In this document: positions 29,004 through 36,728 of the stretch, one piece after another
Numbering within the stretch: the stretch's first letter is position 1
Layout: every line of letters starts with the position of its first letter
Virus record (IMG/VR): IMGVR_UViG_3300042887_002068
Location: 1-58,216 of that record
Direction: 5' to 3' (one strand)
Origin: a virus
DNA length: 58,216 nt
Notes under the pieces: generated by a model
What the model saw: only the letters and a program-made list of their open reading frames with translations
Told to the model about the DNA's origin: nothing
The model's database searches: none
Made by a program: the position numbers and the translations under genes

Positions 29004-29459
29004 TTACATTGGACGCTTGGCCTTCGCCTTAGCATCAACTGCTTTTAGAAGTTTCGAATAATCTCTGGTCAACGCATTTGCTACCGCAGCGACTTCTTTG
29101 TTTTCGTTCAACGCTTCTTTTGGTAAAGTTTTTATTACATCAATTGCAGAAGGTGTGGAAGTTTGTTCTTCTATAGGAACACCTCCAACAGTTTCATTTA
29201 ATACCTGGTTCAATAATGGATTTTTTGTAAAAATTTTAGGCGCTTGAACGGCCTGTTTTTTTACAGGTTCTTCTAATCCAACGTTGAAATTTGGTTTTCT
29301 GGTTGGAATTTGATCGGCCTGCTTTCTTGTTTCAAGTATTGCCGCCGAGTTCTCTGTCATTTTTTCTGCAAGCACTTCCATCAATAGTTGTGGAAGGGCG
29401 TTATGCACTTCTTCTTTTACGATAGTTCTTATAATATCTACTAGTTCGTTCTTTTTCAT
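29004..29459 (-). CDS. Unknown helical protein with MKKNEL N-terminal tag
   Basis: A 151-residue, mostly helical, Lys/Glu-rich protein with no known domain. The first helix (MKKNELVDIIRTIVKEEV) resembles the tags of the proteins at 13847-14317 and 35957-36658: MK-K/R-x-E-L, then Ile-Arg/Lys, then hydrophobic, then Glu-Glu-Val or Glu-Val. A second amphipathic helix (LPQLLMEVLAEKM) follows, then a Pro/Lys linker and a C-terminal helix. An ATATTTAT box lies 15 bases upstream. It sits between the low-complexity 327-aa protein and gp25, so an assembly or packaged role is possible. Confidence 0.7.
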   Translation of the reverse strand: MKKNELVDIIRTIVKEEVHNALPQLLMEVLAEKMTENSAAILETRKQADQIPTRKPNFNVGLEEPVKKQAVQAPKIFTKNPLLNQVLNETVGGVPIEEQTSTPSAIDVIKTLPKEALNENKEVAAVANALTRDYSKLLKAVDAKAKAKRPM

Positions 29460-29499
29460 ATATATGATGCTTTATATAAATATATAGTATTTTTAATAA

Positions 29500-30483
29500 T
29501 CAGCCAGTTGGCGGAAAGGTAAATGATTTAAGTGTAGATCCCGCCGTAGATGTAAATTGACTTGTTTTTATATTTGAAGTCGCCAATATACCTTCTCCGA
29601 CTTTTGGTGCAATATTGCTAACATCCGGGAATCCAGATAAATCTGGTTTTGGTGCCGGTATTTCTATTGTTTCACCGTCTTCATTTGTTGTAGTTTGGGG
29701 CGGATTTAAAGTATTAAAGTTGCTTAAAAATGAATCTTTTGCTCCGCCTACCACGCTATTAAGTTGGCCTTGTATGTTGTTTACTCCAGTAGAATCAATC
29801 GCCGTTTGCAACTGACCTAATGCTTGACCTTTAATGTCGTCTAAAACGCTACTTAACAAATGTTTCAATAATTCGGAAGGATTTGCGGACATTGCTGCTT
29901 TTATTACGGACACTGCTGCCAGCGCCATTCCCATGTTTATTTTTAATCCAGGCACAAACGGAGGAACTATACTTTTATATTTTGCTATCTGCTCGGCTAT
30001 AAACTTAGGACCAGCACCAAGATTTATACCGGCTAAATCTATGCCTGGAAATTCTGGCAGTTTGGGAAAATTTAGACCAGTCAAACTTAAATCTAATTTT
30101 GGCATACTGGCATTAAATCCAAGTGTTTTAAGTGCGTCTCCGACGGGAGGTAAAGATGTTGGAATTCCCAGTGAAGATGCCGCGCCTCCTATGCTCGTGG
30201 GTACTCCCAAACCGGACGCTGCACCTCCTATACTTGTTGGTACTCCCATAGTTTGTCCAATTCCACTCAAATTCAAGCTTGCTGGACTAGATATTGGATT
30301 TGTTATACTTAAACTCGGAGCACTAATGGATCTTAAAGATAAATCGGGTGCTGTTCCTGTTAAAAATTTAGGGGCACTTGTTCCCACACTTACCGACGGG
30401 GTACTTACACTTATTGAAGGCGAAGAAAAAGTGGTAGATGATAAAGACACTGACGGAGCCCTGACTACAGATAGTGCATTCAT
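29500..30483 (-). CDS. Low-complexity Ser/Pro/Gly-rich tail protein (unknown)
   Basis: A 327-residue protein. Its first 140 residues are Ser/Pro/Gly-rich with three near-identical 13-residue units of the GVPTSIGGAASGL type (residues about 79-110). The middle (residues 170-235) is helical and hydrophobic (MGMALAAVSVIKAAM). The C-terminal part is Pro/Asn-rich. It has the strongest ribosome-binding site in the window, GGGAGG about 6 bases before the ATG, placed inside the end of the hub gene one base away, so high expression is expected. Position right after the gp5-like hub suggests a hub-associated or tail-tip protein. No homologue recognised. Confidence 0.7.
   Translation of the reverse strand: MNALSVVRAPSVSLSSTTFSSPSISVSTPSVSVGTSAPKFLTGTAPDLSLRSISAPSLSITNPISSPASLNLSGIGQTMGVPTSIGGAASGLGVPTSIGGAASSLGIPTSLPPVGDALKTLGFNASMPKLDLSLTGLNFPKLPEFPGIDLAGINLGAGPKFIAEQIAKYKSIVPPFVPGLKINMGMALAAVSVIKAAMSANPSELLKHLLSSVLDDIKGQALGQLQTAIDSTGVNNIQGQLNSVVGGAKDSFLSNFNTLNPPQTTTNEDGETIEIPAPKPDLSGFPDVSNIAPKVGEGILATSNIKTSQFTSTAGSTLKSFTFPPTG
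30150..30260 (-). repeat. Three 39-bp repeats in Ser/Gly-rich gene
   Basis: Three in-frame units of 13 residues (GVPTSIGGAAS plus two variable residues), the last one partly diverged (GIPTS). They belong to the low-complexity N-terminal part of the 327-aa protein. Confidence 0.7.
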
Positions 30484-30484
30484 A

Positions 30485-31912
30485 TTATCCTCCCAAGAAT
30501 ACTCTACTACTTAACAGTGAACTTAACTGCGATCTTAGTGCAGTTAAGCTTATTTGAGATGCATACAGCGATTGCATTTGTTCCGCCCACATTGCCATAG
30601 CTGGTGGAAGAGATGGGGTCGTTGGTCCAACTTTGGTCATATGAAAATGCGATATTAACGCAGTCAACATCTGTATTTGAGTATTAACGTTCAATAACAT
30701 CCAGTCGCACAACGAATACATCCATAACACGGTAGTTCTTCCCAATAATGCCGGTTGATCATTTGGTCCTTCGGTATTAAAATTTAAATATATCTTCGGT
30801 GCATTTAGTGTCATTATTCCCTTGTTAGACGTTATTGTCGTATTTCCATAAGAATTTAAAGAAAGTACTTGATCTGTAGAGATTCCTATCATTTTCTTGG
30901 AAAAGAATAGCATTTCGTTTGCCTTGGAAGAAAATACTAATCTGTCACTGTTTATCACTATTTGATCTCCATCTAATTTTGGAAAAGGAATGCCCTTTGT
31001 GACATTTATCATGCCGGTCGTTGTTACCGGAGAAAATCTGGATATAGTTTTTCCCGAAGTAAGATGTATGGAAGAACCATCTTTATTTATATCTTCCACC
31101 GTATACCCTTTTCCTGTATATCCTTGTGGAAGTTTTATCGGCGCTTGTCTATTTCGTATAAGTATCATCGGATTGCCACCATTATCCGAATATTCTCCAA
31201 GTCCATTATCATTTCCACGATTGTTGTCGTATGCTCCAAATCTTATAGACGATCCAAATCTTGATTGTAATATGGTATCTCCCTCATACAATTTCAATCC
31301 ACGTATTTTTGGGTTAAACTTAAAGTAGTTCCCCAATATTCCCGTATAATCGTCACCTCCAGAAAAATTAATTTTTGATTGCGGGCCTGTATATGCACCA
31401 TCTTCGGAATATTCGTTTATATTTTTATCAACTTGCCCTGACGTTCTTTCCGCAGAAAAATCTGCATTTGAATTTATCGTGGAATTTACATTAAGTTTCC
31501 TGGTATAAAAATACTGATCTCTGTATTTTCCAACGATTACTATTTCGTTCATTAGGGGATATTCTACAATACCCGTATTTTCCACTGGAAATGCCCAGTT
31601 AAGCGTTTCTTTTTCTTCATTAACTTGGCTGTTTAAAAATCTAAATCTTACTCTTCCTATCCAAGAATAGTCGTTGTCGGATGGATTTGGCTCACTTCCG
31701 TCTATATTCGGAGGCCAAGTATCGACCGATAATATGGCTGATGAAAATATTGGATGGGTTTCATCCAACACAACGTCCAGAACCACGGCTTCTTCCAACT
31801 CATAAAATAAATTTGTATCTGGTTTTCTTTCTATAACAAAACGTTTTGACGCAAGCATATCATCTTGTTTGGTATTTTGTTCTGCACGTCTGTCAACGGT
31901 GTTATAGGCCAT
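30485..31912 (-). CDS. Baseplate hub/spike protein, gp5-like with OB domain and beta-helix
   Basis: A 475-residue protein. Residues 55-115 (YSWIGRVRFRFLNSQ, ending in YPLMNEIVIVGKYRDQYFY) match the OB-fold part of gp5/VgrG-type hub proteins. Residues 245-370 are a run of beta repeats (GDQIVINSDRLVFSSKANEM, GISTDQVLSLNSYGNTTITS, KGIMTLNAPKIYLN), typical of needle-like beta-prisms. The C-terminus is helical. No lysozyme domain is visible, unlike T4 gp5. It lies between the 125-aa helical protein and the Ser/Gly-rich protein inside the late baseplate unit. Confidence 0.78.
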   Translation of the reverse strand: MAYNTVDRRAEQNTKQDDMLASKRFVIERKPDTNLFYELEEAVVLDVVLDETHPIFSSAILSVDTWPPNIDGSEPNPSDNDYSWIGRVRFRFLNSQVNEEKETLNWAFPVENTGIVEYPLMNEIVIVGKYRDQYFYTRKLNVNSTINSNADFSAERTSGQVDKNINEYSEDGAYTGPQSKINFSGGDDYTGILGNYFKFNPKIRGLKLYEGDTILQSRFGSSIRFGAYDNNRGNDNGLGEYSDNGGNPMILIRNRQAPIKLPQGYTGKGYTVEDINKDGSSIHLTSGKTISRFSPVTTTGMINVTKGIPFPKLDGDQIVINSDRLVFSSKANEMLFFSKKMIGISTDQVLSLNSYGNTTITSNKGIMTLNAPKIYLNFNTEGPNDQPALLGRTTVLWMYSLCDWMLLNVNTQIQMLTALISHFHMTKVGPTTPSLPPAMAMWAEQMQSLYASQISLTALRSQLSSLLSSRVFLGG

Positions 31913-31917
31913 AAATT

Positions 31918-32295
31918 TTATTTAACCTTTTTTTCGGTTGCTTCCGGTTTTTGTAACTGTTTGGCGGTTTCTTCTACGGTAGCCATCAACTGTTTGCGTT
32001 CTTCTTCAGTCAACAACATAGCACCACCTTCACCTTCTGCTCCACCCTTGCCACTCATTAGTCTTTGTATAATAGCAGCAAGTTTGATAAGTTGTTCATC
32101 GTTTCTTACACCAACATCAAAATATTCTTTCAATAATGGCACAATCATGGTGGCATCGTTGATGGTTTTGATCATTTCACGCAAATCAGTAATCAGAATA
32201 TCTATCTGATTCTTCTTTTCTTCGCTGTTTTTGACAATGTCTTTACACAGGTCGGAGAAGTTTTTGCCCTTAAAAATCTCTATGTCATTATCCAT
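31918..32295 (-). CDS. Small helical protein at head of baseplate unit (unknown)
   Basis: A 125-residue acidic, helical protein with no recognised domain. The middle has a Gly-rich loop (SGKGGAEGEGGAM) between helices. It stands directly after the sigma-factor gene and 5 bases before the hub gene. Twelve bases upstream of its ATG is TATAAATACTATT, an exact match to the T4 late promoter consensus, so this is probably the first gene of the late baseplate transcript. No Shine-Dalgarno is seen. Confidence 0.7.
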   Translation of the reverse strand: MDNDIEIFKGKNFSDLCKDIVKNSEEKKNQIDILITDLREMIKTINDATMIVPLLKEYFDVGVRNDEQLIKLAAIIQRLMSGKGGAEGEGGAMLLTEEERKQLMATVEETAKQLQKPEATEKKVK

Positions 32296-32302
32296 GACTA
32301 TA

Positions 32303-32315
32303 AATAGTATTTATA
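32303..32315 (-). promoter_or_regulatory. T4-type late promoter (exact TATAAATACTATT)
   Basis: On the coding strand the 13 bases read TATAAATACTATT, the extended T4 late consensus recognised by gp55-RNA polymerase. It lies 12 bases before the ATG of the 125-aa gene and just after the gp55-like gene. Confidence 0.65.
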
Positions 32316-32323
32316 ATATATAT

Positions 32324-33238
32324 TTAGATTTTTGCCCCGCTGATTGTGCCACGATTTAGATATTCTTCAGCGATGTTTTGCTGGGTAGCCTTCATTTTAT
32401 TGATGACTTTGGTAATCTTTTGAGTTTGGCAGTCGGCGATTTCTCGTATATATAAATAAAGTGCCTTTTTGTTAAATACATCAATACGGTCAGCGTTTCT
32501 GAATATTTCTATAACAGCGTGAGCAATCTTTAGGTCTTTTTCCTTGTTGAACATCTTATGAACGTTCTTATCCCAGTAATCTACCATTAGTGCTATAAAC
32601 TCGCGTGTTTCGCTTTCTTGCTTTTCGTGTTCTGGTTCTACTACAAATTCACCGGCATCGCCTGCTTGCTCACATATTTCAACGTGCTTCTTGAACCGCT
32701 TATATGTTGTATTATTATCTAAAATAAACCAGTTCTTGGCAACAATGCTGAAGTAACTAAATGCCTTACCCTTACCTGGCTCATATTTGTCTATATTAGC
32801 CACCATATGCGATATAGCCTGTTTTTGTATTTCAAGAGGGCTGACATCCGCATAACTAAATTTGAATGTGTTATAAACGTTTTCTGCTATCTTAAAGAAC
32901 GCTTGTTGGATATGGTCGTTGTATATTCTATCTTTTTCTCTGGAATCTGTTGCTTGATTATATGCTATGATTGCTGCTTCTGTTTCTGGAGTAAAATATA
33001 CATTTGATACTTTTGGCGTGCCGTCTTTTTGCTTATTCCTGGCACCTTTTGGTCTGCCCCGTGGTCGCTTCTTTGGTTCAATCGGCGTATCATTTATTAC
33101 AACCGGAACAATAATCTGCTTTTTTACCTTTGGCTGCTTCTTATCCTTTTTTACCTTTTTTATATTTTTGGACGCTACTCGTTTTACTTTTTTGACGAGT
33201 TTTGTTTTTCTAGCATTCTTCAGTTTCTTTTTTTTCAT
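32324..33238 (-). CDS. Late sigma factor, T4 gp55-like, with AT-hook
   Basis: A 304-residue protein. The core (residues 105-190) matches T4 gp55, the sigma subunit that directs host RNA polymerase to late promoters: QQAFFKIAENVYNTFKFSY, then IDKYEPGKGKAFSYFSIVAK and NW. T4 gp55 is about 185 aa; the extra length here is a Lys-rich N-terminus of about 50 residues followed by an AT-hook (RPRGRPKG, residues 58-65). An added minor-groove binder on a sigma that should read AT-only promoters is unusual. It is last in the deformylase operon and starts 3 bases after the membrane-protein stop, with a weak GAGAAG ribosome-binding site. Confidence 0.85.
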   Translation of the reverse strand: MKKKKLKNARKTKLVKKVKRVASKNIKKVKKDKKQPKVKKQIIVPVVINDTPIEPKKRPRGRPKGARNKQKDGTPKVSNVYFTPETEAAIIAYNQATDSREKDRIYNDHIQQAFFKIAENVYNTFKFSYADVSPLEIQKQAISHMVANIDKYEPGKGKAFSYFSIVAKNWFILDNNTTYKRFKKHVEICEQAGDAGEFVVEPEHEKQESETREFIALMVDYWDKNVHKMFNKEKDLKIAHAVIEIFRNADRIDVFNKKALYLYIREIADCQTQKITKVINKMKATQQNIAEEYLNRGTISGAKI

Positions 33239-33241
33239 ATA

Positions 33242-33496
33242 TTATTTTATCTTCTCGTCAAACTCTTTGATTATTTGTAAAATACTCTCAAACGTGGCAC
33301 CAACATCATCGTCTTTCTCAAATAAATTTCTGTCATCCACCGCCTTTATTCCCCGATATACATTATCAATTTCCGTCCTAAAATATGTAAGCCACTCTTC
33401 GTATACTTCCATCTTTTTGAGTAGATTATAACACGCATATCCCAACGCACAAGTCGTTAGAAAAAATATAACCAATAGAGTTATTAGTAACCACAT
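33242..33496 (-). CDS. Small single-pass membrane protein (unknown)
   Basis: An 84-residue protein starting MWLLITLLVIFFLTTCALGY: one N-terminal membrane helix, then a cytosolic or periplasmic acidic tail with the motif FEKDDDVGATFESIL. Proteins with this helix-plus-FEKDDDVG layout are frequent in large T4-related phages, but their role is not known to me. The frame stays open further upstream to 33595, but that extension overlaps the acidic 52-aa gene and is Arg-rich shadow coding, so I place the start at ATG 33496, 8 bases after that gene's stop. It sits between deformylase and sigma genes in one operon. Confidence 0.78.
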   Translation of the reverse strand: MWLLITLLVIFFLTTCALGYACYNLLKKMEVYEEWLTYFRTEIDNVYRGIKAVDDRNLFEKDDDVGATFESILQIIKEFDEKIK

Positions 33497-33504
33497 AAAG
33501 AGTA

Positions 33505-33663
33505 TTATTTTTCGTCTTCCTCTTCTTCGTCTTCGTCGGGATCGTATCCAAGTTCTTCTTTGATGATTCCCAACGCTTCTTCGACCGAAGGCCAACTACG
33601 GCTTTCTAGGGCGTATTCTAATAGTTCTTTTACTTCTTCTAGGTTGTCTGGGTCAATGTTCAT
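33505..33663 (-). CDS. Tiny acidic protein, 52 aa
   Basis: A short gene: MNIDPDNLEEVKELLEYALE at the start, SWPSVEEALGIIKEELGYDP in the middle, and an Asp/Glu run at the end (DEDEEEEDEK). Its ATG overlaps the deformylase stop as ATGA (33660-33663), a classic coupling arrangement, and the membrane-protein gene follows 8 bases later. It is entirely helical and acidic apart from the tail, with no known motif. Its place in a coupled operon makes it very likely real. Confidence 0.8.
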   Translation of the reverse strand: MNIDPDNLEEVKELLEYALESRSWPSVEEALGIIKEELGYDPDEDEEEEDEK

Positions 33664-34277
33664 AGTATCTTCCATCCTTGTTCAACGAGTTCTAATGCCT
33701 TCTTGTATTTTATATATTGTGTTTCACCATTTTTTTCCACAACAACCTTATCATTTCTGCCGTGTTTTACCTTTTTTTCTACCGGCTTGATGAACTTGAC
33801 GCCAGGATCAATCATCAGTCTGCCATTTAGATGGTCGATTTCGTGTTGAACGCAAATTGTTTCTAATATACCAACATCATCATATACGCTTTTTTCTGTT
33901 GGCGGATTTGTATCTGGACCAAATGGGATGGGGTTGGCGTGGTTGAGAGTATTGACGGTTACTTTCAACTTACGCATCGTATTACAACTCTTGCCCGGCA
34001 AACTTAGGCAACCCTCAAGATAAATGATATTTTCGTTACTAACTTCTGTTATAACAGGATTCATCAACACAACTGGCGGTTGATCTTTTCTGGCTCTAAT
34101 AACAGAAACACTTTTTGATATTCCTATTTGATTAGCAGATAGTCCAACTCCACCGTGAGGCAAACTATCTAAAGTTTCTATAAGCTTGTTTGCTATTTCT
34201 TGACCCTCTTCAATAGAAGATACAGGTGTTGTTGGCTTATGTAGAAAATCTTTATCCTTGACTATTTTATAACTCAT
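33660..34277 (-). CDS. def: Peptide deformylase
   Basis: A 205-residue PDF that removes the N-formyl group from new proteins. All three motifs are intact: GVGLSANQ (residues 43-50), EGCLS (88-92; Cys90 binds metal), and HEIDH (145-149; metal and catalytic Glu146). Phage deformylases are known in marine myophages, where they may favour turnover or maturation of particular proteins. A short C-terminal extension (about 45 residues, Lys-rich) follows the motif. It is first in an operon with the acidic peptide, the membrane protein and the late sigma, under a TTGACA-16-TATATA promoter. Its leader has a hairpin and no Shine-Dalgarno. Confidence 0.97.
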   Translation of the reverse strand: MSYKIVKDKDFLHKPTTPVSSIEEGQEIANKLIETLDSLPHGGVGLSANQIGISKSVSVIRARKDQPPVVLMNPVITEVSNENIIYLEGCLSLPGKSCNTMRKLKVTVNTLNHANPIPFGPDTNPPTEKSVYDDVGILETICVQHEIDHLNGRLMIDPGVKFIKPVEKKVKHGRNDKVVVEKNGETQYIKYKKALELVEQGWKIL

Positions 34278-34282
34278 ACTAT

Positions 34283-34308
34283 GTGAATTTTTTTGTTTTA
34301 CAATTCAC
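34283..34308 (-). promoter_or_regulatory. Leader hairpin upstream of deformylase
   Basis: Perfect 7-bp inverted repeat GTGAATT/AATTCAC with a 12-base loop, lying between the promoter -10 and the deformylase ATG. It would form at the 5' end of the mRNA or could be an operator. Confidence 0.4.
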
Positions 34309-34309
34309 A

Positions 34310-34337
34310 TATATATTGAATAGTTTTATTTTGTCAA
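34310..34337 (-). promoter_or_regulatory. Sigma70-like promoter for deformylase-sigma operon
   Basis: TTGACA (34332-34337) and TATATA (34310-34315) separated by 16 bases, reading toward the deformylase gene. Confidence 0.6.
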
Positions 34338-34353
34338 CTTATAATAAAACAAA

Positions 34354-35874
34354 TTATGGCTGTGGACGACTAAAGCGTTCATAGTCCCTAATAAATGCTT
34401 CTGGAGGAGCTTCTGTGCTATTTGCTTTAGCAGGCTCTATTCTGTTTTGTAGTTGTTCGTTATATGGGTCTTTTTGTTCTATTTGCTGAGAAGGTTCTGG
34501 TGTAGGCTCTGGAGTCGGACTTGGTGTTGGCTCTGGAGTAGCAGAAGGAGTGGGAGATGGTGTTATTGTTGGTTCTGGTATAGCCGTTGGAGTTGGCGTT
34601 ATAACTGGCGTAGCAACTGGCAAAATCTGTTCTTTCTTTTTTCCTACTAATGTATTATACGCTAGAATCAAACACACCGCCAGCGGGTCAAACACAAGCA
34701 TGATAGACCATATGAAATAGTTTACTGCTGTATCTAATGGTACGCCAAGGCTCTTGGCAATAAACTTGAATGTGCCTACATCTGTTTTTACTATCTTGTC
34801 TTTATAATCTGTGTTTTGATTACGTAATGCTTGTATTTCGTTTTGATATTCTATTACCTTTTTCTTTCCGGCTTCTGCTAATTCATCCTTTTTGCTGTTT
34901 AGCGATGATACTTTATTGTCAGACTCTTTGTTGTATGCGTCTATGGACGCCATTATTTCTTCAATATCCTTTTCAAGTTTCTTGATGTTTGCTTCTATAT
35001 CTCCACGCTGACCTTTGCTTCTAGTTTCTATTACTGCTACACGGTCATTATACTCTTTCATCTGCGACGCATATTGCTCACGCAGTTTGGTTATTCTGTC
35101 TTGAGATGATTTTATCTTTTCATCTATTTCAGCACGTTCTTTTGCTTGACCTTCTTTTACAACTCTGGCTTGGTTTAGTCCATTTTTACCAAACAAACCA
35201 CCTGTGCCTTGGTCCATCCATTTCTGAACTTCTTTATCCAATATTTCCAATCTGGCATTGAATAGTTTTATCTGCTCAAGCTCTCTGGCTATATCAGTAT
35301 CAGTTGAAGATTTTGATATTTCAAGAGCTTGTTTTGCCGCTGCTATATCTGCTGAAGCATCCTGTGTTGTATTTGCTGATTTACGAATGCTTTCTATCTG
35401 CTGATTTTTTTGTGCTACAACTTGAAGTTTTTGTTCTATGAACTTTTTTCTGTTAGCATCAATGCCCGCTATTTCTTCTGAGTTATAATCAGACTTCTTG
35501 ATAGTTTCTATTTCTTTCTCAAACTCTGCTATCTTGGTATTATTAGATTCTATGTTTTGTTCGTATCCTTGAACGGCAATAGATGTTGCCGTGTATCCAG
35601 CACTCAAATATCCATATATACCAATGGAAGTTATGCCCATCAGAAACAATGTGGCAAGCAACATATATGATTTCATCCACCATCCTATTTCTTTCCACTT
35701 TTGTTTTAGAAACGTGGCAGTAATAATTTTACCAACTTCAAGGGCAGTTCCCATTATAATAATAGACAACCCGCCGCCAACAAAAAGCAGCTTCAATCCT
35801 ATGATGCTAAAATAAGCACCACAGATTGATATGGCAATACCGCTTAATAATACTAAAAATGCTAAGATATTCAT
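34354..35874 (-). CDS. Membrane-anchored coiled-coil protein with Pro/Thr tail
   Basis: A 506-residue membrane protein. Three helices lie near residues 3-22, 27-50 and 70-92. A long coiled coil covers residues about 105-375 (Lys/Glu/Gln-rich, with WMDQGTGGLFGKNGLNQARV inside). A fourth membrane segment follows near 384-408 (YFIWSIMLVFDPLAVCLILA). The tail (about 418-465) is PTPSPTPEP-rich. Similar four-helix/coiled-coil proteins occur in large T4-related phages, but the function is unknown; an inner-membrane role during infection is inferred. An ATATTTAT box is 6 bases upstream of the ATG and there is no Shine-Dalgarno. Its neighbours are the deformylase operon and a tagged protein. Confidence 0.75.
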   Translation of the reverse strand: MNILAFLVLLSGIAISICGAYFSIIGLKLLFVGGGLSIIIMGTALEVGKIITATFLKQKWKEIGWWMKSYMLLATLFLMGITSIGIYGYLSAGYTATSIAVQGYEQNIESNNTKIAEFEKEIETIKKSDYNSEEIAGIDANRKKFIEQKLQVVAQKNQQIESIRKSANTTQDASADIAAAKQALEISKSSTDTDIARELEQIKLFNARLEILDKEVQKWMDQGTGGLFGKNGLNQARVVKEGQAKERAEIDEKIKSSQDRITKLREQYASQMKEYNDRVAVIETRSKGQRGDIEANIKKLEKDIEEIMASIDAYNKESDNKVSSLNSKKDELAEAGKKKVIEYQNEIQALRNQNTDYKDKIVKTDVGTFKFIAKSLGVPLDTAVNYFIWSIMLVFDPLAVCLILAYNTLVGKKKEQILPVATPVITPTPTAIPEPTITPSPTPSATPEPTPSPTPEPTPEPSQQIEQKDPYNEQLQNRIEPAKANSTEAPPEAFIRDYERFSRPQP

Positions 35875-35906
35875 GTTATAATAAATATCATATATATTAA
35901 AAAGAA

Positions 35907-35934
35907 AACCCCGAACTTTTTATAGTTCGGGGTT
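35907..35934 (-). terminator. Rho-independent terminator
   Basis: Eleven-bp stem AACCCCGAACT/AGTTCGGGGTT with a 6-base loop, followed on the minus strand by TTTTCTTTTT. It ends the 233-aa tagged gene. Confidence 0.88.
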
Positions 35935-35956
35935 ATTTACCATTTTGGTTTTATTA

Positions 35957-36658
35957 TTACGTTATATAGTTTTCCAACTCATGATATGCCTTGTATCCTT
36001 CCTCGGCCTTTTTTTTCGTGTCTTCATAAAACATATCTTTATGGCGGTTTGCGAGATATATAGTTGTTTGAATTTTTTCAGATCTTTGCAGGAATTTAAT
36101 GTCTTCGTCTAATTCTTTTGCACTGCGTTTCCCAGATATATAGTAGCCAGTTCGATTGCTAATTTGACGGACTCTGTCCGTTAACTCTTGACATTCTTTA
36201 TACTTTTCTTGCCATTCTTTTTTCTGGGCTCTTAGGGAACTTACATCATCGTCATAAGCCGATACGGCATCGTCACCACGTCGATCTCCGTATTGCGACC
36301 TCTTGTTGGGCTCCCATATTCCATGCTCCTCGTATCCCCCCGCCTGACGCAGATCGTCCTGTGCCCTTCGAATACGAGTGTCAACATTATCCTCCTCTCT
36401 TGAATAATAAGCACATCCTGCTCTCATACCTTCTATAATTGCATCCAATCGCTTTTCATTTCTTGCGAATATTTTATTGTTTTCCTCTCTTCTCCTATTG
36501 TCTCTGGTTTCTTTTTCTCCTCTTTCTTTTTCCGCCTTTGCACGGGCTCTTTTTTTTCCGGTAGGATCTTTGAGAAAATCCATGATACCTTCATCTTGTT
36601 GAGAATATACTTCTTCGACGACTTCTTTAATCAACCGTTTTAGTTCGCTTTTTTTCAT
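35957..36658 (-). CDS. Charged coiled-coil protein with MKKSELKRLIKEV tag
   Basis: A 233-residue, very Arg/Lys/Glu/Asp-rich helical protein. The first 17 residues (MKKSELKRLIKEVVEEV) are nearly identical to those of the 156-aa protein at 13847-14317, while the remainder is unrelated. Residues 18-35 contain DEGIMDFLKDPTGKK, then a long charged coil (residues 40-160). No enzyme motif. It is a single-gene unit with an ATATTTAT box 19 bases upstream and a strong terminator. Candidate for a protein carried into or onto the prohead through the shared tag; hypothesis only. Confidence 0.75.
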   Translation of the reverse strand: MKKSELKRLIKEVVEEVYSQQDEGIMDFLKDPTGKKRARAKAEKERGEKETRDNRRREENNKIFARNEKRLDAIIEGMRAGCAYYSREEDNVDTRIRRAQDDLRQAGGYEEHGIWEPNKRSQYGDRRGDDAVSAYDDDVSSLRAQKKEWQEKYKECQELTDRVRQISNRTGYYISGKRSAKELDEDIKFLQRSEKIQTTIYLANRHKDMFYEDTKKKAEEGYKAYHELENYIT

Positions 36659-36700
36659 ATTATAATAGGTTATAATAATAAATATATATCAAAAACAAAA

Positions 36701-36723
36701 AAACCCAGATTTTATCTGAGTTT
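36701..36723 (-). terminator. Rho-independent terminator
   Basis: Ten-bp stem AAACTCAGAT/ATCTGGGTTT (with one U-G pair that only forms in minus-strand RNA), loop AAA, then a T-rich tail. It follows the methyltransferase gene. Confidence 0.75.
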
Positions 36724-36728
36724 ATATA

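Noticed and set aside
29834-30514. 226-codon plus-strand frame
   Set aside because: Shadow of the Ser/Gly/Pro-rich structural gene, which has a strong ribosome-binding site and operon context.
33497-33595. Arg-rich extension of the small membrane protein
   Set aside because: It overlaps the coupled acidic gene in another frame and reads as RRRRR from the complement of Asp/Glu codons.
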